64,000 nucleotides of DNA from Eunapius fragilis (lineage: Eukaryota > Porifera > Demospongiae > Spongillida > Spongillidae). Positions 10,983 through 20,483 of this stretch are shown one piece after another (the first letter of the stretch is position 1; each line of letters opens with the position of its first letter). A program made the translations under genes and the position numbers. The stretch spans positions 8,985,991 to 9,049,990 of the forward strand of contig OY811971.1 of NCBI GenBank assembly GCA_963681505.1, given 5' to 3'. The notes under the pieces are model-generated. The model had not been told where the DNA came from and made no database searches. It was given only the letters and a program-made list of their open reading frames with translations.

Positions 10983-13401
10983 ATGTACTGCATGTCGCTG
11001 TGTTATGCAGTGCTGCTGACGAGGCTCGTCTTTGTCCTGTCGCGATCAGTTGCAGCTGAGGGGCAGATATGTTCGGGCGCCAAATATGTGTACTGTCAGA
11101 ATATTTATGCTGAAAACAATTGCGCCGTGCAGCAACAGCCGCAGCCCATTGATTGCAAAGCCTGCGCTGGGGTCTTGGAGTGTGCCCAGCCTGCGCTCAA
11201 TCCCTGCGATGACGTAGAAGAGAGAGGCCATTGCGCTGCACTGAAGAATGCGGCGCCGTGCACGGAAGGGGACGATGACCTGAGCTGCGTCGCTTGCACG
11301 TTTTATGAGGACTACTGCAAAGCGAAGGAGAGCAGTGTTTGTGCGGACTCCATGGCGCATGACCTCTGCAGCTACGTACCAGTTTACGAGGAATGTATGT
11401 TGAGGTTTAGTTACGCAACTTGCCAGTTCTGTCGCAATTTTAAATCTGCCTGCGGTGTGGTGGCGGGAAATATGAAGCACCGCTGCTCTGACGTGTCTGA
11501 GATTCGGCTATGCAAGAGTACTCTCAGTGGAAGCATGTGCAGTACGTGGAATGAAGTGTGTGATTTCTGTACTATTTTATTAGGAGTCTGCAGTAGTAAG
11601 TCAGAAGATCGTAGTAGTAGTGGTAGTGGCAGTGGTGATGGTAGTGGAAGTGGCAGTGGTGATGGTAGTGGAAGTGGCAGTGGTGATGGTAGTGGCAGTG
11701 GTGATGGTAGTGGAAGTGGTGATGGTAGTGGAAGTGGTGATGGTAGTGGAAGTGGTGATGGTAGTGGCAGTGGTGATGGTAGTGGCAGTGGTGATGGTAG
11801 TGGAAGTGGTGATGGTAGTGGCAGTGGTGATGGTAGTGGAAGTGGTGATGGTAGTGGCAGTGGTGATGGTAGTGGAAGTGGTGATGGTAGTGGTAGTGGT
11901 GATGGTAAATCTAAACAATCACCATTGCAAGATCTCTGTCTTGAGCAGATACCCCAAGACCTTTGCTCTCATAGTATCGTATTTGATGAGAAGTGTGCTT
12001 TGTTCTTAAGTGCGGACACTTGTAAATTTTGCAAGTACTTCACAAGTGAGTGCGGGCCCCCAGTTGGCAGCATTTTAAGCCATTGTGGTGACCACACTGA
12101 AATATCCATGTGTGCAACCACTGTGTTGAATATGAGCTGCACAACTTTTGGTGATTCCTTTTGTGACTACTGCAAACTTTTGCTTGAGGTTTGCACCTCC
12201 AAAGCACCTACTGTCAACACTGAGAGCAAACCTGAAACTGCATCCTCCGGATCTGATACAAATTCCATTTCAGTACCAGTTTCTGCTGCAGATATACAAT
12301 CGAAATCCGGTGGGCAGCACGTGCCTTCTCACTCAATACAGGTAATATACAGTGCATCGGTACCTCATATGTCCCTGTTGATGATGTTACCTTTCTATCC
12401 GTTAGGCCTCTGCCCTTGTTCATGTTTCCAATCTCACTGATGAGCAGGCAGACAACTGTGCCTCAATACTGTTCTCTGGCCTCACTGTAAGTCTATATGT
12501 GGAGAATTGTGAGAGGTCATGAAGCATTGTTGGCAGTACTGATAATAGCCATACAATTATCATACATAACCATGTGAAGGAAACCTTGGGATTGTGTGTG
12601 CACTGTACTGACTTTGCATTATGTTGTTGGCTTCACTAGTTTTGGGATGGAGCATACATGTATATAGAGCACCTTTTCTCTGAGCAGGTGGATTTAAAAT
12701 GTTTGTCTTGATGTGCAATGTTTGCTCCATTGGCAGAGGGCTCAGTTCCTAGCAGTGGTGCAAAGCTTTCATGACAGCGTTGGTGCTGCACTGGGATATC
12801 AAAAGCCTGGCACAAGGGGGAACAAAAGAGATGTACAGAAAGGTTCTGTCGTGATAGTAGCGCCATCACCTTACAAGTACCCTAATGGAACAATGACGGT
12901 GGTGATATTTGTCACAAAACAAGATGGATCAGTTTTGGAAGGAAAGGCTTTGGCTTTTGCTGTAGAAGAATCCAAACATTACATTGCGGCCAAGGTATGT
13001 ATAAAATGCACACAGGTGTACATATGTGCACAGGATTATGGCAGCATAGCAAGGCATTGTAAAGCGTTAACTGGTCTCATCAATATCAGGTTGGAGCTAA
13101 GGAGATTGTTCTGGTGTTTCAAGGGATCCCAAGTAGCCTTCAGAGTGATACTCGTGAATCATCCAGTATGCTTGGTGAATATGGAATGTGCTGCTTTGCA
13201 GTATTAGCATTTGGGATTATGGTTATGGCAACCATAGCAGCTGGAGCAGCTATGTACATTCGCAGGAAGAAGCACTATGATGTCTGTGCAGTAAACCACA
13301 CATACAAGCCACTTTTCATACCTGCTGATGGTAAAGTGTATCCACAGCTTATTCATATTCAGGTTGATCACAAAGATGATGTGAACAAAATCTACAGTTA
13401 G
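10983..13401 (+). CDS. Cys-rich type I membrane protein with long Ser-Gly-Asp repeat (candidate proteoglycan core)
   Basis: Four exons, all phase 0: 10983-12341, 12406-12486, 12737-12994 and 13090-13401 (stop TAG), coding 669 residues. A hydrophobic N-terminus ([14 protein letters not shown]) fits a signal peptide. Next come cysteine-rich modules of roughly 90-100 residues: one at about 25-110, one at about 110-208, and a clearly matching one at about 312-405, with the last two flanking a linker of about 15 SGSGDG-type units (about 210-310). After a Ser/Thr-rich stretch, a non-repeated domain (about 455-585) leads to a single membrane span (about 600-622), a stop-transfer IRRKK and a tail of about 45 residues. 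Ser-Gly dipeptides next to acidic residues are the known attachment context for glycosaminoglycan chains, so a cell-surface proteoglycan role is inferred. I recognise no named family. Confidence 0.75.
11608..11907 (+). repeat. In-frame coding minisatellite encoding SGSGDG units
   Basis: About 15 tandem units: the first few are 24 nt (SGSGSGDG), followed by about a dozen of 18 nt (SGSGDG). Third-position changes (GGA/GGC/GGT) vary between units while the amino acids are constant. The unit length is always a multiple of three, so copy-number change keeps frame. The antisense strand gives an unbroken Thr/Ile frame that is only a shadow. Confidence 0.95.
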
Positions 13402-13814
13402 GGGTTTTATAAAACCTGCAGGATGCATGTATTTGTAATGTGACACAATTATGGTTCTTGTGTAAATTTCGGATATAATTTCTATAAACCTTGACCTACA
13501 TCGTTTACTTGCCAAACAGTTGGTGGCTTCCCTATATGAATAATGCATGTACATGTAGTTATTCACCCAGCAGCTGGTGATTCAGTGCGAACAGCGCCCA
13601 CGCCTTTCTATTACATTGGTACAGTTATGAAATTACATACATTGGTACATTTTGAATCAGCTTTTGCAATGTGGTGTGTAGGAGGATAGGAAGCGAATCA
13701 CTGCGCAATACCTTCGCTCTACCCTTTCTATGAAAAATGTACGGCGGTGCGCTGTAGGCCTACTTCTCCTGGATTTATCATACTCACTGGATTAGCTGCC
13801 ATCAATATTTGCAT

Positions 13815-14375
13815 ACAAGAACTTGGTAGTCTAGCAGATTGGTCACATGCTTGTACAAGACTACGAGGTCATATGATCATGAGTTCGATTCCACATCAGT
13901 TTTTTTTTCTTTTTAGTACATTAAGGGTAAATGTACTGTTGTTGAGGTATAGGTTCCAATCGCAAGATAGTGCAATCTGGCATAGTGGGTTACGATGAGA
14001 GCTATCATGCTCGAGGTACCGTGTTCAAGGTCCGGGGTCCATCGGATTTCCTCCCCATCGTCGTTTATCCATCCACTACTCCGGATTGTGCGGCATCATA
14101 TCACCTGCTCTAGTCTTCGACTTCCGAAGTGGAAAAAGCTTACTTCAAGGTGATGACGTCACTTCTAGCTGGTTTCTGTTGACTTGGTAGTGTCACTCAA
14201 TAGAAATTCTCCACAGAGAAACAGTTAGTTGAGGCGATTCATCGCTTTCCCTTCGCTTGTGTCAAGTGTACGTACGGTGCTGTCTTTTTTATTAAGAAAA
14301 GTTATTTTTAAACTGACTTAGTTCATGTTTTTCCTGCATAATATTTTTGAATATTTTTTCAAGTTTGTTTTGAAT
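13815..14375 (+). repeat. Interspersed repeat copy A with tRNA-like box B
   Basis: Shares the whole order of blocks with the copies at 16030 and 18285: box-B-like GAGTTCGATTCC (13881-13892), the block GAGCTATCATGCTCGAGG, the block GTCCATCGGATTTCCTCC, and the 3' block TTGAGGCGATTCATCGCTTT. Its box A region is degenerate. The 3' end is abutted by a LINE fragment. Confidence 0.75.
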
Positions 14376-14395
14376 ATTTTTCTAGTAACTATAAG

Positions 14396-15550
14396 GTCAA
14401 CAAGCCCAGTTGTGCTTGAGTAGAGGTGGTCTTGGACTCCGCAGCTTATCCCAGCATTCAGCAGCAGCATATGTAGCTTCCTTTGCAGTGTCAGGCTATG
14501 CAACCAACACAAGCCACCATCTTCTCCAATCAATAGATTGCTTTAATAGCGTGGTTTCTCCAGCTGATGTAACTTCTACTGATGAATTGCTGACTTCACC
14601 CATAAATCAGAAGGAGCTTTCTAGTAGGATTGAACATAGTCAGTTTCATGCACTCTTTGAGTCCTCTTCACTGCCAAATAGGGCACGGCTATTATCAGTC
14701 GCATCCCCTCATGCTGCTTTGTGGCTTTCAGTTGTGCCATCTCCTGGACTCAACCTACATCTGGAATCTGCAGAGTTCCAAACTGCAATAAAATGGTGGC
14801 TTGGGATTGACCTATTCAGTGGGGAGAAATGCCCTTGTTGTCTTACCTTGTCATTAGATCCCTTGGGTCACCATGCCCATGCATTAACTTGTCGATATAA
14901 TGGTGACGTGGTCTCTCGCCATAATAGGGTTCGGGATAGTTTTTTCGAGTCTTGTAGGCAGGCGTGTATTGGTGGCCAAATGGAAGTTGGAAGTGGTTTG
15001 GGACATGATGCCCGACGTACAAGGCCAGCTGACGTGCTTGTTCCTAATTGGGTTCTGGGAAAACCTGCAGCTTTTGACATAACTGTCACATCACCGCTTA
15101 CTCCAATTACTCTACATGAAGCGAGTGTGACAAGTGGGTCAACAGCTCAGGTGGCTGAGAACAGAAAACATGCCAGCAATGACACCAAGTGCTCAGAGCT
15201 TGGATGGGTGTGTGTACCTTTGGCAGTTGAGGTATATGGATGTTGGGGTCCTGAAGCACAGACAAACCTTTCTCAACTTGCAGCGCGCCTGGCAATTAGA
15301 TTAAATTGTTGCAAGTCCCAGGCCACTTCGGCTCTATATGGCAGGTTAAACCTGGTTCTAGTTAGAGCGAATGCCAGAGCTCTGCTGTCCCGTTCAATGG
15401 CAACTGGATGTTAGTCTCCTCACCTTCTCCGTTCCAGTGTATTGTTCTTTGTTTAGTAACATTGTGTAACTTAAAACTGTAAATGTTGTATATGGAGTAT
15501 ATCATTAATAACAGTACATATAATATTTAACCACACACAATACAAACAAT
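14396..15550 (+). mobile_element. 5'-truncated LINE, family A, with C-terminal restriction-like endonuclease
   Basis: An open frame of 334 codons (14410-15414) continues the C-terminal third of a non-LTR retrotransposon polyprotein. It starts in the conserved SRGGLGLRS block that follows the RT thumb, then has a Cys/His finger (CPCC...GHH...C) and the RPADVLVPNW...FDITV block typical of PD-(D/E)XK-type endonucleases of early-branching LINEs. The frame has no stops, so the copy is fairly recent although truncated. About 140 bp of AT-rich 3' sequence follows the stop. A relic of the same family lies at 58890-60130 and 63040-63290. It is not host coding sequence. Confidence 0.8.
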
Positions 15551-15555
15551 TACAC

Positions 15556-15770
15556 CACAGCTTTCTCATAATATTCAGGTTGATCACAAAGATGATGTGA
15601 ACAAAATCTACAGCTAGTGGTCTTATAAAACCAGCAGGATGCATGTATTTGTTTGTGACACAATTATGGTTCTTGTGTAAATTTCGTATATTATTTCTAT
15701 AAACCTTGCCTTCATGTACATCGTTCTATTAAAACTTAATACTTTCCAAACGGTTGTTGGCTATGTTAAT
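15556..15770 (+). pseudogene. Duplicate of the last codons and 3' UTR of the Ser-Gly protein gene
   Basis: Bases from about 15556 closely match 13342-13530. The match includes the last 14 codons ([13 protein letters not shown] plus stop, TAG in both copies) and the following UTR with a few substitutions and short indels. No upstream exon accompanies it, so it is a 3'-end duplicate. Together with the repeat that follows each copy, it marks a segmental duplication of about 1 kb. Confidence 0.85.
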
Positions 15771-16029
15771 TGATGTATGCCATGCATGATTCGCAGGAAT
15801 ATATGTAACGTAATTATGTATCGAGTAGCATGAATAAGCTAATCCAGTGGTACGATAAATGAGTACCGCGCGCGCCGTATGCATTATGTCATTTTCACGT
15901 CCGAACACCTATCAAGGTATAGCGCACGTGATTCGCTTCCAATCCCTCTATATATAAAATTGAAAGGCATGGGCACACAGTTCACACTGAGTCACCAGCT
16001 GCTGGATGTACATGTAGTCTCAATTGAGG

Positions 16030-16665
16030 TAATATTCGCATGTGGTCAAGCAGATTGGTCTCATGCTTGTGTCTACGAGGTGATATGATCATGAGTTCGA
16101 TTCCACGTCAATACAGTTTTTTTTTTTCTTTTTATATCCCTTTAAAATTAAGGGTACTGTTGTTGATAAATCGGTTCCAATCGCATTATTTCAAGCTAGT
16201 GCAGTCTGGTTTAGTTGGTTACGACGAGAGCTATCATGCTCGAGGTACCGTGTTCAAGGCTCAAGGCCCGGGGTCCATCGGATTTCCTCCCCATCGTCGT
16301 ATATTAACTAATCCGGATTGTGCGGCAGCATATCACCGGTTCTAGTCTTCGACTTCCGAAGTGGAAAAAGCTTACTTCAAGATGATCACGTCACTTCTAG
16401 CTGGTTACTGTTGACTTGGTAAGGTGATCACGTCACTTCTAGCTGGTTACTGTTGACTTGGTAGTGTCACTCAATAGAAATTCTCCACAGAGAAACAGTT
16501 AGTTGAGGCGATTCATCACTTTCCCTTCGCTTGTGTTAAGTGTAGGGTGCTGCCATTTTTATGGAAAATCCATTATTTTTATACAGGCTTTAAAAATAAA
16601 AATTTTAATGCATGTTGTAGTTTCTCCTGCGGAGTTTTTTCACCTTTGTTTTGTTGACAAGAATA
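16030..16665 (+). repeat. Interspersed repeat copy B with tRNA-like boxes A and B
   Basis: TGGTCAAGCAG at 16043-16053 fits the RNA polymerase III box A consensus TRGYNNARNNG exactly. GAGTTCGATTCC at 16093-16104 is close to box B. The boxes are about 50 bp apart, within the range of tRNA genes with a long variable arm. A T-rich run follows box B. The remaining roughly 500 bp match copies A and C, with one internal duplication of about 55 bp near 16380-16460. A tRNA-derived SINE head fused to a long body is the best reading. Confidence 0.75.
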
Positions 16666-16718
16666 ATTGCCACACAACACACAACATGGATAAAAATTGA
16701 TTTCGTATATGTCCCCAC

Positions 16719-16950
16719 AATAGACAACTTCACGATCTGATTATTTTGTACTCCGGATGTGATGTCACCTAGTCACTACGAAGAAGTCCGTTGTTGTCTC
16801 TTTGTTGTCTCTAGCTTTTACTGGGCCTCATATAGTTACATCGTTGTGGGGCCCAATAAAAAAAGCTAGAGACAACAACGGACTTCTTCGTAGTGTCTAG
16901 GTGACATCACATCCGGAGTACAAAATAATCAGATCGTGAAGTTGTCTATT
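16719..16950. mobile_element. Foldback element with ~95 bp arms
   Basis: Arms running inward from 16719 and 16950 are near-perfect reverse complements over about 95 bp, apart from an extra tandem copy of TTGTTGTCTCT on the left and a few small differences. The centre is short (about 30 bp). There is no coding capacity. It is probably a MITE; superfamily unknown. Confidence 0.85.
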
Positions 16951-17040
16951 CGCCACAAATATTGCTGGGAATACTACAAGTACTATGCAATTAAACCTAT
17001 ACCATTCTACTAATTAGGTGCGTGCCACACCAGACAACCT

Positions 17041-17345
17041 CAGCATTGGCGGCCCTGGGGTGCGGGGGGGGGGGGGGGGGGGGGGGGGCCCAGGGGGGCC
17101 ATAGCACCCCCCTCCCCTGGTTATTGCGCCCCCCCAACCCCTATAAGTAATTATTACGTTAGCGTTGCAATATGTTTACTAAATGTATAGCTATGTGTTT
17201 CTAAGTAAAGTAGTTCATCAGAGCGTACAAATAGCGATTAACAAATGACTTATAAGATAGCAAAATCGATAATGTCCCTCCTCCTTTGGCGCCCCTCGTG
17301 GGTTGGCCCCTCCCTTCGGTAAGCGCTGGGGCCGCCTATGCTCAG
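17041..17345. mobile_element. MITE with hAT-like ends
   Basis: The left end CAGCATTGGCGGCCCTGG and the inverted right end (CTGGGGCCGCCTATGCTCAG) are matching terminal repeats bounding about 300 bp with no reading frame. It includes a G homopolymer of about 22 bases. The GGCGGCCC-type end resembles hAT non-autonomous elements, but no 8 bp target duplication was confirmed. Confidence 0.55.
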
Positions 17346-18284
17346 CTCAGGAACATATTTAGGATTGCCGCGTGATCGATCATCCCGCCCTGCCTATTTG
17401 TGCCCTACCTTGATCCTTCTTCCTGAATAACTTTGGTATCCTAGTCGCATTATAGAACACATGAAATTATTTATTTTTTCATAGACTACGCAATGATATA
17501 AGTGGGGGCTACGAAGGGAATGATACGGAAGCTATACAAACGTTAATTCTAAGGCACAGTTCGAGAGCTGCCGTGACTTATAACGAAGTGAGATTTGAGG
17601 GCGTATTGCTTGCGGCTATGTATACTACAGTCAGCAAACTGGGATAGGTTTTTGTTGGATCCGGCAGTGCAGCCGCAGATGCCACGATATTTTATATATG
17701 GGTACGCATTATACGGCAGCGTGTATGGCCGAACACTACACAGCACAAAAACTCGTCGAATCAATTCTTGATTTGTCAATTGCTTTACTACCTGCTCCGG
17801 CCTGCTGAATTATTGAATTATATTTCCATCCATCTATCTCCGTCCAAAGTTCCATGAGTCTTTTCTCCGTAGATCCCATGCACGTTTGTATCGCGGTATG
17901 ACCAAAGCATTTCGCATGTGTAAATGATCCGCCCAGCCCGAATAGTATTTTACCGCGAAAGCTTATACCTTTTTCCGTAGGAGTATTTTTGACGGCGCGC
18001 GGGGGGGGGGAGATAGTATTCACCACTGTATACGATATCTCCCCTGGCCCTGCCCTACAGCATGAGCACGGTTATGCGTTGGTTCTTTATAGTCGCCGCC
18101 ACAACAACGCAGTCTCTAATTTGGTATTCAAGTATGCTGCATTAATAATTATACCGCCTATAAAATATCTCTCGATATTTCGCGGCAGCACTGGATATAT
18201 AGCTGCCGCTGTAACGTACTGCTATCCATGCTACTATACTATAGATACATAAGACTGAGGGTAATATTTGCACACAAAAAATGA
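17346..18284. other. Intergenic stretch, nothing recognised
   Basis: Minus-strand frames of 76 and 96 codons (17549-17779 and 17736-18026) overlap one another and resemble no family I know. No repeat partner was found elsewhere in the window. Confidence 0.4.
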
Positions 18285-18527
18285 TGGTCAAGCAGATTGG
18301 TCTCATGCTTGTGGCTACGGGGTTATATCACTTATATGATCTTGAGTTCGATACCACATCAATACAGTTTTTATATCCTTTAAATTAAGGGTTGAAGTTT
18401 AGCTTCCAAACGAGTCATTTCAAGCTAGTGCACGCAGTCTGCCTTAGTTGGTTACGACGAGAGCTATCATGCTCGAGGTACCGTGTTCAAGGCCCGGGGT
18501 CCATCGGATTTCCTCCCGTCGAATCCG
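18285..18527 (+). repeat. Interspersed repeat copy C, 5' half, split by a transposon
   Basis: Box A TGGTCAAGCAG (18285-18295) and a box-B-like GAGTTCGATACC (18344-18355) are followed by the same body as copies A and B. The copy breaks off after TCCGGATTATC and resumes at about 19750 as ATTATCGGTTCTAGTC, as expected if the 1.2 kb element between them inserted into it. Confidence 0.75.
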
Positions 18528-18589
18528 GATTATCACTAGTCTCGTTCCCAGACCACACCCGCAGCTGCGGATGGCGCTACGCTAGAAGT

Positions 18590-18904
18590 TAGTTGGGCGT
18601 AGCCCGACCTTCGCGTATTGGCGGAAGGTCGGGTACCAAACCCGCACAGGTTTTGTACAAGCTGCAACGGGGATTGCAGTCCAATCAGAATGCAGCATTT
18701 CACTGCGGGCAATTATCGCCCAATAAATATACTCTGCGCAGCTGGTAGTAAAGCCAACACTTAATTTATAAAATTATTCATTGATCCCGATTGTATAACA
18801 CGCCAAAATTCATTGACAAATTGCATAATACGTCTGTACAAAACCTGTGCGGGTTTGGTACCCGACCTTCCGCCAATACGCGAAGGTCGGGCTACGCCCA
18901 ACTA
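18590..18904. mobile_element. Nested MITE with identical 68-69 bp TIRs and 9 bp target duplication
   Basis: Arms 18591-18658 and 18836-18903 are perfect reverse complements over 68 bp, extended by T/A to 69. The element is flanked by GCTAGAAGT at 18581-18589 and again at 18905-18913, a 9 bp target duplication. Each arm also folds on itself (CCCGACCTTC...GAAGGTCGGG). Long identical TIRs with a 9 bp duplication are typical of Mutator-like elements. The internal 177 bp has no coding capacity. Confidence 0.9.
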
Positions 18905-19001
18905 GCTAGAAGTGGTCTGGGAAACTGGCTAACAAAATTGGTTCTATGCCCGGCCATTTCTAGGATAATTAGGTAATAGATTTGATTGAGCTGTTAATAG
19001 T

Positions 19002-19238
19002 ATGATGGCTGTGTCAAACCTGGAGCTCGACAATACGATAATTCAGGCGTCTCAACAGCTGGGTTATGCGACGATTCGGAACAGATCTATTAAAAGCTTC
19101 ATGGAAGGGCTTGATGTTTTTATTAGCTTGCCGACGGGGAGTGGAAAGTCGTTATGCTTCTCTGTGCTACCCTACGCGTTCGATTACCTCTACAAACGCG
19201 TTGGCAGTATCGTGGTGATTGTTTCACCTTTGATGTAA
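19002..19238 (+). pseudogene. RecQ-like DNA helicase N-terminal fragment inside a transposon
   Basis: ATG-initiated frame of 78 codons. It contains the Walker A block LPTGSGKS followed by LCFSVLPYAFDYL and IVVIVSPLM, the spacing seen in motif I to Ia of RecQ-family helicases. It ends at TGATGTAATAAG, where GTAATA may be a former splice donor, suggesting that only a first exon with its upstream region was captured. No DEAH motif II or other helicase motifs follow before the right terminal repeat. Capture of a host exon is more likely than a functional enzyme. Confidence 0.7.
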
Positions 19239-19756
19239 TAAGTATTGGGCTATTCCATTTAATGCACAGACGATTCCATTTAATGCGCAGACGGAGGGAG
19301 ATCTTTGATTTCAGGTCCTTTCTAATGCTATCCAATTTATCTTGCAGTGCCAAGTACTTCTTGATCGAGTCGAAGCACCTTGGACGCAAGTACCCTGAAT
19401 CATACTCTCTCCTAGATTCCTTTTTTTTTAGTTGTCTCGATCGCTAAACCCATTAAAACCACTCTGCAGCGTTGCGATGTTGTACTAGCAAGGTGTCTCC
19501 AATTCCTGCTAAGCTTTCTAAAACTGGAGTGTCGCACAACTTGCATATTCATTTTACAAACGTATTGACCAATGACACCGTTAATGAGTGTTGCCACGAC
19601 ACTTACATGCAATGACGTCACAACTGTTACGAACGTGCCTAAATTTAGAACCAGAGATTGTTAACATCTGGTAGACCAATTTTGAGACGCCTAGCGTAGC
19701 GGTGATGTAATCCATCTGCAGCGGCGATGTGGTCTGGGGACGAGACTAGATTATCG

Positions 19757-20000
19757 GTTCTAGTCTTCGGCTTCCGAAGTGGTGACGTCACTAATAGCTG
19801 GTTTCTGTTTACTTGGTAGTGTCACTCAACAGAAATTCTCCACAGAGAAACAGTTAGTTGAGGCGATTCATAACTTTCCCTTCGCTTGTGTCAAGTGTAG
19901 GGTGCTGTCTTTTGGAAGGAAAACAATTATACTGATTTTAAAAATTAGTGCATGTTGTTTCTCCTGCAGAGTATTTTTCTTGCTTGTTTTGTTGTTGTGG
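19757..20000 (+). repeat. Interspersed repeat copy C, 3' half
   Basis: Matches the 3' blocks of copies A and B: CTAGTCTTCGGCTTCCGAAGTGG, the TTGACTTGG/TTTACTTGG stretch, CACAGAGAAACAGTTAGTTG, and the tail TTTCTCCTGCAGAGTATTTTT. A further short echo (GGCGATTCATCACTTTCCCTT) lies near 20138-20165. Confidence 0.7.
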
Positions 20001-20483
20001 CAGTTGCAAATCAGTAAAAAAAAAAAGTTATGCAACGCGTACGTAAATGCAGAGATCATATAGAGAGGGTTAGGAAATGAATCACGTGCGCGTAGAGGTG
20101 GACAGTGTTATGTGGGTGAATTCATGAGCAAAAGTTGGCTCAGCAGGCGATTCATCACTTTCCCTTGTGTAGGTGTTTCCTCTTTTCAAATTTTTTTTCC
20201 ATCCCTGATTTACTAAATCATAATCACTTTGAGCAGATAGATAATAAGGTACAGTAGCTATGCACATATTTGCATGTTAAATGAATAAAATTCCACACTT
20301 CATAACTTACATTGTACAAACAAACACAGCAGGTGCTAATACATAACAGCTCATTTGTATGGTCCTTGTTAGTACTACCTTGTACAGTAATACAACAAAG
20401 AAAAGCTAAAGTACTGCTCTATCTATTGTAGTCAACAATTAGACAAAAGTTACACAGATAACTGTACTCCATTTGCAATCAGC

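Larger units (their letters stand above)
18536..19748. mobile_element. TIR DNA element (CTAGTCTCG ends) carrying a RecQ-like helicase fragment
   Basis: The element begins CTAGTCTCGTTCCCAGACC and ends with the inverted counterpart GGTCTGGGGACGAGACTA. Similarity of the ends extends about 50 bp inward (CTACGCTAG against CTAGCGTAG). It is flanked by GATTATCA (18528-18535) and GATTATCG (19749-19756), an 8 bp target duplication with one mismatch. A small relative at 45807-45944 has the same ends and a perfect 8 bp duplication, and a lone end occurs at about 39587. Inside are a second nested element (18590-18904) and a helicase fragment. No transposase was seen, so it is non-autonomous. Superfamily unknown (8 bp duplications occur in hAT and others). 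Confidence 0.8.

Noticed and set aside
11046-11480. 144-codon minus frame opposite the Cys-rich exon
   Set aside because: It is a shadow of a well-supported spliced gene on the plus strand.
11601-11918. Minus-strand frame of alternating Thr/Ile (about 100 codons)
   Set aside because: It is the exact antisense of the SGSGDG coding repeat, stays open only because of the repeat, and has no other coding support.
16043-16104. A true tRNA gene at the box A/B motifs
   Set aside because: No acceptor stem pairing or anticodon arm, and the sequence recurs with a long shared body, so a tRNA-derived repeat fits better.
19123-19389. Minus frame across the RecQ-like fragment
   Set aside because: It overlaps the helicase exon in antisense and lacks any motif.
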